DNA of 6,434 nucleotides, taken from contig JANRAA010000105.1 of NCBI GenBank assembly GCA_030728235.1, forward strand, positions 1 through 6,434. Direction: 5' to 3'. The position numbers were made by a program, and so were the translations under genes. This stretch comes from Flavobacteriales bacterium. GTDB taxonomy: Bacteria > Bacteroidota > Bacteroidia > Flavobacteriales_D > Sanyastnellaceae. The first letter of the stretch is position 1. Every line of letters starts with the position of its first letter. The notes under the pieces were generated by a model that was given only the letters and a program-made list of their open reading frames with translations, searched no databases and had not been told where the DNA came from. Positions 1-5,964 of this stretch are shown piece by piece.

Positions 1-1
1 A

Positions 2-667
2 ACACGCGGGCACCGATTGGAAGGCATTTGGCACAGCGGAAGTCCGATGGGTGCAATCATCAATTCTGTTCGTGGCATCCACGTATGTGTGCCCCGAAAC
101 ATGAAAGAAGCAGCAGGAATGTACAACACACTCTTGAAATCTGATGAGCCAGCATTGGTAGTTGAATGTCTGAACGGCTACCGCCTGAAAGAAGCACTGC
201 CAACCAACCTCGGTGAATTCTGTACCCCACTCGGTAAGCCAGAAGTTGTGCGTCAGGGAACAGATGTTACCGTAGTATCGTATGGCAGCACTTTCAACAT
301 CTGCGCGCAAGCAGCAGAAATGCTGGAAGAATTAGGCGTGAGCGTAGAGCTTATCGATATCCGCACTTTGTTGCCTTTCGACGTCGATCACGATATCGTG
401 AAATCACTTGCGAAAACAAACCGCGTTGTCTTCATCGATGAAGACGTGCCGGGTGGTGCTACCGCTTTCATGCTCGATCAGGTGTTGAATGTCCAAAAAG
501 GATATGAAATGCTCGACAGCCGACCAGCTACGCTAACTGCCAAGCCACACCTACCACCTTATGGTACCGATGGCGACTACTTCTCGAAACCAAGCGTTGA
601 CGATGTAGTAGAGGTTGTTTACAATCTCATGTACGAAGCTAACCCTTCAGCATACCCAGCGCTATGA
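2..667 (+). CDS. 2-oxoacid (probably branched-chain) dehydrogenase E1 component, C-terminal part; 5' end outside window
   Basis: This is the end of a thiamine-diphosphate-dependent E1, which decarboxylates a 2-oxoacid and passes the acyl group to the lipoyl E2 subunit of a cytoplasmic complex. The frame is open from base 2 and gives 221 residues, beginning with TRGHRLEGIWHSG, the late pyrimidine-binding region of E1 beta. From about base 230 follows a transketolase C-terminal domain, with GTDVTVVSYGS, the E1-beta-type strand ELIDIRTLLPFD (about 347-382) and EDVPGGATAF. Segments such as VPRNMKEAAG and ECLNGYRLKE resemble the Bacteroidota single-chain alpha/beta-fused E1 (about 660-690 residues) more than stand-alone pyruvate dehydrogenase beta. 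The alpha half is not visible, so fusion and substrate are inferred. The in-frame TTG at 17 is internal, because homology continues to its left. The stop overlaps the next start by four bases. Alternatives are a separate bkdB/pdhB-type beta subunit. Confidence 0.88.
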   Translation, partial: TRGHRLEGIWHSGSPMGAIINSVRGIHVCVPRNMKEAAGMYNTLLKSDEPALVVECLNGYRLKEALPTNLGEFCTPLGKPEVVRQGTDVTVVSYGSTFNICAQAAEMLEELGVSVELIDIRTLLPFDVDHDIVKSLAKTNRVVFIDEDVPGGATAFMLDQVLNVQKGYEMLDSRPATLTAKPHLPPYGTDGDYFSKPSVDDVVEVVYNLMYEANPSAYPAL

Positions 668-888
668 ATGAATTTCCATTGCGCGACGAATTCATCGAAC
701 TCATCAAATTGTTGAAGGTCATGAACTTTGTTGAGTCGGGTGGCATGGCGAAAGCCGTTGTCGATGAAGGACTGGTGACCGTAAACGGCGAGGTGGAATC
801 AAGGAAACGAAGAAAGCTCATCGCAGGCGATGTCGTTCAATTCGACACCCAAAGCGTTACGGTTTTGCCCCCTTTGCCGAAGCCCTGA
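664..888 (+). CDS. Small S4-domain RNA-binding protein (YbcJ-like)
   Basis: This 74-residue protein is essentially one S4 domain, a small fold that binds structured RNA, and is expected to be cytoplasmic and possibly ribosome-associated. Residues 6-17 (LRDEFIELIKLL) form the first helix. Next comes the S4 core, with ESGGMAKAVVDEG (residues 24-36), VTVNGEVESRKRRK (38-51) and the closing strand GDVVQFDTQSVTVL. The SGG-x-AK, VNG-x-VE-x-RKRRK and AGD-x-V spacing matches the E. coli YbcJ type; length (about 70 residues) also fits. The ATG is chosen because it overlaps the upstream E1 stop as ATGA, typical of translational coupling, and the whole S4 domain follows. No Shine-Dalgarno-like sequence precedes it. 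It lies at the end of the E1 transcription unit, an odd partner for a metabolic enzyme. An HslR-type heat-shock S4 protein is the alternative but is usually longer. The family assignment is strong; the target RNA is unknown. Confidence 0.88.
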   Translation: MNEFPLRDEFIELIKLLKVMNFVESGGMAKAVVDEGLVTVNGEVESRKRRKLIAGDVVQFDTQSVTVLPPLPKP

Positions 889-897
889 ATCACTAAC

Positions 898-933
898 CTG
901 TGAGTAACTATTGTTTTTTTTTCTTGCTCACGG
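898..933 (+). other. Possible RNA hairpin with a poly-U loop between the S4 gene and the TonB receptor gene
   Basis: CTGTGAGTAA (898-907) can pair with TTGCTCACGG (924-933) over 10 bp, including two G-U wobbles (899 with 932, 905 with 926). The 16-base loop contains T9 (914-922). The wobbles make the structure stable only as + strand RNA. The T run is in the loop rather than after the stem, so this is not a normal intrinsic terminator. It sits ten bases after the S4 stop and ends 50 bases before the receptor start. A role is not established; it could be a 3'-end or leader structure, or chance. Confidence 0.3.
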
Positions 934-956
934 CAAGGATAATCGGTCTTCGTGTC

Positions 957-964
957 TATTTTAG
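957..964 (+). promoter_or_regulatory. Weak candidate -7 box upstream of the TonB receptor gene
   Basis: TATTTTAG matches the Bacteroidota -7 consensus TAnnTTTG at five of six fixed positions and lies 19 bases before the ATG at 984. No TTTG-like -33 element is present about 19 bases upstream (934-937 reads CAAG). Such near-matches are common by chance in AT-rich DNA, so this is only a candidate. Confidence 0.18.
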
Positions 965-983
965 ACTAATCTTTTAAACGACT

Positions 984-3788
984 ATGCAGAGAATTATCCT
1001 TTTTGTCCTTGTTTGTTTGTCGAGCATTTCGATGCAATCTCAAACAACCATCAAGGGACGTGTCCGCGATAAAAGCACAGGAGAAGCAGTTTTTAGCGCC
1101 AACGTTATCGTGAAAGGAACCACAAACGGTATCACAACCGATTTCGAAGGTGAGTTCAAAATACAAGTGCCCGAACTTCCAGTAACACTACAAATAAGTT
1201 TCATTGGGTATGAGGCGAGAGAAGTGATCGTACGCGAAGCGAATCAACGCGTCGATGTCTTGTTGAACCCCGCTCAAATCATGATCGACGAAGCTGAAGT
1301 GGTTGGAGAACGCATCTCTGAAAGACAAAAACAAGCGCCACTGACGGTTGAAACCATGGATGCAATTGCCATCAAAGAAGCACCATCCGGGAGCTTTTAT
1401 GAAGGTTTGGGTAATTTAAAAGGCGTCGATCTGACCTCAGCCAGTCTCGGTTTTAAAATCATCAACACCCGCGGATTCAATAGTACCTCGCCTGTTCGTT
1501 CGTTGCAATTGATAGACGGCGTAGACAACCAATCGCCCGGTTTGAACTTCTCCCTCGGAAACTTTCTTGGCTCGAGTGATCTCGATGTAAAAAGCGTCGA
1601 CATCGTTGCCGGTGCGAGTTCAGCATTCTTTGGCCCAGGGGCTTTCAACGGGGTGATCAACATGCAAACCAAAAACCCATTCATTTTTCCGGGATTGTCG
1701 GTGTCGATGAAAGTCGGAGAGCGCTCACTTTTTGAACATGCCTTTCGCTTCGCTGAAGCGATAGAGAACAAAGATGGAAAAGACTTCTTTGCTTACAAGT
1801 TGAACTTCTACTACATGCAGGCATACGACTGGGAAGCAGAGAATTACGATCAGGTAGACGGTTCGTTGGTGCCCAATGACAACCCTGGAAGATTCAATGC
1901 AGTGAATATTTACGGTGATGAGTATTTTCCAGCAATGGATTTTTCTACTTCTGCACCGTGGAACTATCCCGGTGTAGGTACGTTTTTTAGGACCGGTTAT
2001 AAAGAGTCGGAAGTCGTTGACTACAATACCAACAACATGAAGGCTAGTGCATCTTTTCACCTGCGCACCAAGCCAGAAGAAGGATACGACTCACCAGAAT
2101 TGGTGTATGCCTTTAACATCGGAACAGGGACAACCGTTTACCAAGGTGACAACCGCTTTTCATTGCGCGACATCGTGTTTTTCCAGAACAGAATTGAGTT
2201 CAAGAAAGAGAATAAATACTTCATTCGCGCCTATATGACGAAAGAAGATGCAGGGCGTTCTTATGATCCGTATGCCACATCTTTGCGTCTGCAAGAAGAG
2301 GCGAGGAGCAATGAAGATTGGGCACAGGTGTATATTAAATATTGGGCCGACAGCATTGAAAATCAGCTGATCGACATGGGTTTCCCACAGCTGCAAATCG
2401 ATCCAGGGCCACCTTTTCAAATCGTATTCGACTACGACTCTCTTGATTCATGGATGAATTTCTACAACGATTCATTGACGTATTTCCACGGTTTGGTGGA
2501 GAATTGGACCAACAATGGGTCAGCAAACGTGCCGGGAGCTGGGAGTATTGGTTTCCTCACACCCGGAACCGATGCCTTCAACCAAGCCTTCCAACGCATA
2601 ACTAGCGCGAACAACAACGATGAATTTGGTGGCACGCGGTTTTTCGACCGCAGCGCATTGTACCATGTCCACGGTGAATACACATTTGAACCAACATTCA
2701 TCGACCAGATTAAAGTTGGTGCTAACGGACGATTGTATAAGCCAAATTCCGATGGTACGATTTTCTCAGATACCTCCGGTACGCGTATTACGAATTCTGA
2801 ATGGGGGGCATATGTGGGGGTTGAACAAAAGCTAAAAGCGGATAGAATCATACTTTCGGCAACAGTGCGTGCAGATAAGAATCAGAACTTTGATCTCATC
2901 GTTTCTCCTGCTGCCTCGTTGGTATGGCGTCCGCGTGAGAACGACTACTTCCGCGCATCTTTTTCCAGCGCCCTGCGCAACCCAACGCTTGCCGATCAGT
3001 ATCTTGATTTGAATGTTGGACCTGCCATCTTAAGGGGTAACCTGCAAGGGGTAGATAGCTTAATTACGCTAGAGTCGTTCACCAACTACCGCAGTTCGTT
3101 GAATACGGATACAATTGAGTATTTCAACATCGATGCGATTCGTCCGGAACAGGTAAGAACTTTTGAAATAGGCTACCGGACAACAATAGGAAAGAAACTT
3201 TACGCCGACGCAGGTTATTATTTCAGCTCGTACACCAATTTCATTGGTTTCAATATCGGATTGGATGCTGATTTCGACGCGGCAACAGGTTTGCCAACTG
3301 ATATTCAAGCATACCGATACAGCGCCAACTCAAAAAACAATGTCCGCACACAAGGATTCAGCATCGGCTTGAATTACTATCTCAGCGATATCTTTGGTAT
3401 CTCTGGAAACTATTCCTGGAACAAATTGGTCAAGGTTGATGAGAACGATCCAATCATCCCTGCCTTCAACACCCCAGAACACAAATACAACTTGTCTTTC
3501 AGTGCGCGCGACATCAAATCAAACCTTGGAGCGGGTAACCTTTTTGGATTCAGTGTAAACTACAAATGGGTGCAGGGCTTCATTTTTGAGGGTTCACCGC
3601 AATTCACCGGATTTGTCCCTTCCTACGATCTCGTCGACGCTCAGATGAACTATTATGTGAAGTACATCAGCACAACGTTCAAAATTGGAGCATCCAATCT
3701 TTTGAACAATAAGCAGTATCAGACTTACGGTGGTCCGCGCATTGGGCGACTCGCTTATTTCTCAATCCTCTATGACTTAGGGAAATAA
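984..3788 (+). CDS. TonB-dependent outer-membrane receptor with N-terminal carboxypeptidase-regulatory-like domain
   Basis: This 934-residue protein is an outer-membrane active transporter that imports a bound ligand using energy from TonB-ExbBD. Residues 1-20 (MQRIILFVLVCLSSISMQSQ) are a signal peptide. Residues 22-96 form a CarboxypepD_reg-like beta-sandwich (IKGRVRDKSTGEAVFSANV, then DFEGEFKI and ISFIGYEA), usual in Bacteroidota receptors. A TonB-box-like stretch, IDEAEVVGER, is at 101-110. The plug covers about 115-230, with INTRGFNS, LQLIDGVDNQSPG, VDIVAGASSAFFGPGAFNGVINM. The rest is the barrel, ending in GRLAYFSILYDLGK, which resembles a last transmembrane strand although the final residue is Lys rather than Phe. 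The start is the ATG directly before the signal peptide; no Shine-Dalgarno is seen. No SusD-like lipoprotein gene follows, so this is not a typical SusCD pair. The ligand cannot be read from sequence. The next gene downstream encodes a T9SS-secreted protein. Confidence 0.93.
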   Translation: MQRIILFVLVCLSSISMQSQTTIKGRVRDKSTGEAVFSANVIVKGTTNGITTDFEGEFKIQVPELPVTLQISFIGYEAREVIVREANQRVDVLLNPAQIMIDEAEVVGERISERQKQAPLTVETMDAIAIKEAPSGSFYEGLGNLKGVDLTSASLGFKIINTRGFNSTSPVRSLQLIDGVDNQSPGLNFSLGNFLGSSDLDVKSVDIVAGASSAFFGPGAFNGVINMQTKNPFIFPGLSVSMKVGERSLFEHAFRFAEAIENKDGKDFFAYKLNFYYMQAYDWEAENYDQVDGSLVPNDNPGRFNAVNIYGDEYFPAMDFSTSAPWNYPGVGTFFRTGYKESEVVDYNTNNMKASASFHLRTKPEEGYDSPELVYAFNIGTGTTVYQGDNRFSLRDIVFFQNRIEFKKENKYFIRAYMTKEDAGRSYDPYATSLRLQEEARSNEDWAQVYIKYWADSIENQLIDMGFPQLQIDPGPPFQIVFDYDSLDSWMNFYNDSLTYFHGLVENWTNNGSANVPGAGSIGFLTPGTDAFNQAFQRITSANNNDEFGGTRFFDRSALYHVHGEYTFEPTFIDQIKVGANGRLYKPNSDGTIFSDTSGTRITNSEWGAYVGVEQKLKADRIILSATVRADKNQNFDLIVSPAASLVWRPRENDYFRASFSSALRNPTLADQYLDLNVGPAILRGNLQGVDSLITLESFTNYRSSLNTDTIEYFNIDAIRPEQVRTFEIGYRTTIGKKLYADAGYYFSSYTNFIGFNIGLDADFDAATGLPTDIQAYRYSANSKNNVRTQGFSIGLNYYLSDIFGISGNYSWNKLVKVDENDPIIPAFNTPEHKYNLSFSARDIKSNLGAGNLFGFSVNYKWVQGFIFEGSPQFTGFVPSYDLVDAQMNYYVKYISTTFKIGASNLLNNKQYQTYGGPRIGRLAYFSILYDLGK

Positions 3789-3825
3789 GGCCTAGATTTG
3801 TATTTATATGCCGGTTATACAAAAT

Positions 3826-3841
3826 CATGTTATTCAACATG
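3826..3841. repeat. Perfect 6-bp inverted repeat with 4-base spacer
   Basis: CATGTT (3826-3831), ATTC, AACATG (3836-3841) is a perfect inverted repeat. It begins 38 bases after the receptor stop and is not followed by a T run, so it is not a clear terminator for that gene. It sits where a -33 element would be expected for the TATGTTTG box at 3858, so it could instead be an operator half-site pair or a weak 3'-end hairpin. Confidence 0.35.
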
Positions 3842-3857
3842 GGTTGTTAACTTGATT

Positions 3858-3865
3858 TATGTTTG
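3858..3865 (+). promoter_or_regulatory. Candidate Bacteroidota -7 promoter box for the T9SS cargo gene
   Basis: TATGTTTG is an exact match to TAnnTTTG, the -7 element used by the primary sigma factor in Bacteroidota. It lies 54 bases before the ATG at 3920, which would give a leader of roughly 45-50 bases. No TTTG-like -33 element is seen at the usual spacing (3835-3838 reads CAAC), so the promoter would be weak or depend on an activator. Another exact match, TAGATTTG at 3793-3800, is less suitable because of its greater distance. Confidence 0.38.
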
Positions 3866-3919
3866 TTATACAATCGTTACTCAATGTTTCAGTAACTTTC
3901 ACCCCAAATCAGTTGAACT

Positions 3920-5905
3920 ATGAAAAAAATCTTTACACTTTTAGCAATTGCTCTGATGGTGGTTAGTGTCGATACTCAGGCACAACGCTATTTAGAGGAA
4001 GTATTTACTGACGTTACCGTAACATCGGGCGTTCAGTACGGAACCAATGCAACAGTATTGTTTTACCCTGTATTGGGAGAAGCAGTGCCGCAAGCATTGA
4101 TTATGGATGTTTATGAACCAACAGGCGATACCGAAACATCTCGCCCACTTGTTCTTTACTTCCACACAGGAAACTTTTTGCCTCACCCACAAAACGGAAG
4201 TCCGAGTGGATTGCGCACCGACTCAACAACAGTTGAAATGTGCTCTCGCTTGGCTCGTATGGGATATGTAGTGGCAAGTTGTGACTACCGTTTGGGTTGG
4301 AACCCAACGGCTCCTACACAAGAGGAGCGTGTGAATACGCTTATCAACGCTGCTTACCGCGGTGTTCAGGATGCGCGCACGGCTGCTCGTTTCTTCCGTA
4401 TGACAGAAGATACTGAAGGCAACCCGTACGGTATCGATCCAAACAGATTTGTTGTTTGGGGTCAAGGTACTGGTGGTTACATCTCTTTGGCTGCTGCAAC
4501 TTTGGATGCTTATTCAGACATTTTGTTGCCTAAGTTCATCGGCGAGAATTTGTTGCCAATGGTAATTGAGCAAGTAAATGGTGATATCTACGGAACAACC
4601 TACGGGGTGAATCCATTGGATAACGACACCCTTTGCTACATCAACCACCCAGGTTACTCTTCAGATTTCCAAGCATGTGTGAACATGGGTGGAGCATTGG
4701 GCGATATCTCTTGGGTGGATGCTGGTGATGGTCCGTTCATCTCTTTCCAAGCGCCTACTGACCCATTTGCACCTTATGTTGAAGGGACATTGATCGTTCC
4801 TGGTTTCAACTTGCCAGTAGTTGATGTAAACGGTTCTTACAGCGTTCAACAAACGTGTGCTACTTTGGGTAACAACTCATCGTTCGCCAATGCTGGATTA
4901 TCAGATCCGTTTACTATGGCTGCAGACATGAACAACGATGGCTACGAAGGTCTATACCCAATGGTTCGTCCGGCAGGTGCAGAAGCTGATAGCGCGCCAT
5001 GGGAATGGTGGGATTCTGCGACCAACCCGAACAATGCTAACGGACTGTTGACAAACCCTGATATGTCGGCTGAGAAAGGACGTACCTTCTGCGACTCTAT
5101 TCAGTTTTATGCAGCACCGCGTTTGGCTTGTGCTTTGAACCTTCCTGAAAACCCATGTGCTACTCAAGCACCGGCTAACGACGAATGTGTAGATGCTATC
5201 GACCTCAACTCACTCACAGGTGGTGGTTTGAACGTGCCACAAACAAGTGATATGTACACCAATACAGGTGCAACCGCAGATCCAGGTTTTAATGCTGGGT
5301 TTGACTGTTTTGAAGACAACAACAACACAGGTGCTTTGTTGAACAATACTGTTTGGTTCACAATGACAGGTGATGGAGAATGGTACACAGTAGCTACTGG
5401 CGATTGTGGCGGAACCGCTGAATTCTTTGAAGGAGACACTCAAATGGCAATCTACACTGGAAGCTGCGGAAACCTGGTTCCTGTTGCATGTAATGAAGAC
5501 ATCGATTTTGCAGGTGGTGACTACTACAGTGAAATCACCTTCGAAACTGAAGCGGGTGTAGAATACTTCATCCTTGTTGATGGTTACGACTACACTTCTT
5601 TTGGTGGTGGTGCTGCAACAGGAGATTTCTGCTTGACAGTAACTCAGACTTTTGTTGGTGTTTCTGAAATCGAAGCAGTACAAGTTGCTTTGTTCCCAAA
5701 CCCTGCAAACGAAGTAGTGAACGTTCGTGCAAGCGAAATGATCAATTCAGTTGCTGTTTACAATGTATTGGGTGAGCTTGTTATGACAACAAACCCACGC
5801 AACATGAACGCCGTTCTTAACATTGCTGCTCTTGAAGTAGGTGTTTACACCATTCAAGTTGCTACCGCAAACGGAACTGCTGTTCAGCGTTTCGTAAAGC
5901 AGTAA
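3920..5905 (+). CDS. Secreted T9SS cargo protein with alpha/beta-hydrolase-like domain lacking the catalytic serine and histidine
   Basis: This 661-residue exported protein has unknown function. Residues 1-22 (MKKIFTLLAIALMVVSVDTQAQ) are a signal peptide. Residues about 55-290 resemble the esterase/lipase branch of the alpha/beta-hydrolase fold: LIMDVYEPTGD (60-70), RPLVLYFHTGNF (75-86, aligned with the HGG oxyanion loop), GYVVASCDYRLGWNP (115-129), DARTAARFF, and the elbow FVVWGQGTGGY (177-187). The elbow serine of G-x-S-x-G is Gly183, and no histidine occurs after His243, so a classical triad is absent; Asp281 in APTDPFAPY may be the relic acid. DMNNDG (336-341) resembles a calcium loop. 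Residues about 418-576 (PANDECVDAI ... VWFTMTG ... AIYTGSC ... YFILVDGYD) look like a pre-peptidase C-terminal-type beta-sandwich. Residues about 584-661 are a type A T9SS sorting domain with LFPNPANEVVNV, VAVYNVLGELV, GVYTIQVA and the RFVKQ end. The start is the ATG before the signal peptide. Gly is mostly GGT and Asn mostly AAC, suggesting good expression. Confidence 0.9.
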   Translation: MKKIFTLLAIALMVVSVDTQAQRYLEEVFTDVTVTSGVQYGTNATVLFYPVLGEAVPQALIMDVYEPTGDTETSRPLVLYFHTGNFLPHPQNGSPSGLRTDSTTVEMCSRLARMGYVVASCDYRLGWNPTAPTQEERVNTLINAAYRGVQDARTAARFFRMTEDTEGNPYGIDPNRFVVWGQGTGGYISLAAATLDAYSDILLPKFIGENLLPMVIEQVNGDIYGTTYGVNPLDNDTLCYINHPGYSSDFQACVNMGGALGDISWVDAGDGPFISFQAPTDPFAPYVEGTLIVPGFNLPVVDVNGSYSVQQTCATLGNNSSFANAGLSDPFTMAADMNNDGYEGLYPMVRPAGAEADSAPWEWWDSATNPNNANGLLTNPDMSAEKGRTFCDSIQFYAAPRLACALNLPENPCATQAPANDECVDAIDLNSLTGGGLNVPQTSDMYTNTGATADPGFNAGFDCFEDNNNTGALLNNTVWFTMTGDGEWYTVATGDCGGTAEFFEGDTQMAIYTGSCGNLVPVACNEDIDFAGGDYYSEITFETEAGVEYFILVDGYDYTSFGGGAATGDFCLTVTQTFVGVSEIEAVQVALFPNPANEVVNVRASEMINSVAVYNVLGELVMTTNPRNMNAVLNIAALEVGVYTIQVATANGTAVQRFVKQ

Positions 5906-5924
5906 GTGGAAACAATATTGCATG

Positions 5925-5954
5925 AAAAAGCCTCCCTCGGGAGGCTTTTTTTTT
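5925..5954. terminator. Strong rho-independent terminator, probably bidirectional
   Basis: GCCTCC (5930-5935), loop CTCG, GGAGGC (5940-5945) form a perfect GC-rich stem, followed by T9 (5946-5954). Five A's before the stem (5925-5929) extend it by A-T pairs and give a U5 tract when read from the other strand. It lies 20 bases after the cargo gene stop and 11 bases before the stop of the convergent bioD gene, so it can end both transcripts. Confidence 0.93.
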
Positions 5955-5964
5955 ATCTGCTATT

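Larger units (their letters stand above)
3814..3873 (+). repeat. Pair of direct repeats GTTATACAA flanking a candidate promoter
   Basis: GTTATACAA occurs at 3814-3822 and again at 3865-3873, 51 bases apart start to start, close to five helical turns and so on roughly the same DNA face. The second copy begins at the last base of the TATGTTTG box and would cover the expected transcription start. This arrangement would fit binding sites for a regulator of the downstream gene, but nine bases in AT-rich DNA may also recur by chance. Confidence 0.35.

Noticed and set aside
17..19. TTG as the start codon of the first gene
   Set aside because: The frame is open to the window edge and the residues before it (TRGHR) belong to the E1 beta homology, so the gene begins outside the window.
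914..922. T9 run as an intrinsic terminator for the E1/S4 transcript
   Set aside because: No stable GC-rich stem lies directly before it; TCAC/GTGA around 890-903 is only 4 bp. The only good pairing places the T run in a loop.
1397..1771. 124-residue open frame on the - strand
   Set aside because: It is antisense to the plug region of the TonB receptor and shows no protein-like motif.
2462..2851. 129-residue open frame on the - strand
   Set aside because: It is antisense to the receptor barrel, with no recognisable domain; it exists because of codon bias in the real gene.
984..3788. SusC-type glycan importer
   Set aside because: There is no SusD-like lipoprotein gene next to it, and no sequence feature points to glycans; only the general TonB receptor call is supported.
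3826..3841. Inverted repeat as the terminator of the receptor gene
   Set aside because: Six base pairs, half of them A-T, with no T run after it; too weak to call.
5210..5683. 157-residue open frame on the - strand
   Set aside because: It lies fully opposite the beta-sandwich and sorting regions of the T9SS cargo gene, shows no recognisable domain, is rich in Cys, Val and Thr as expected for an antisense frame, and has no start context.
3920..5905. Active carboxylesterase or lipase annotation
   Set aside because: The G-x-S-x-G serine is glycine and no histidine follows the putative acid residue, so a catalytic claim is not supported.
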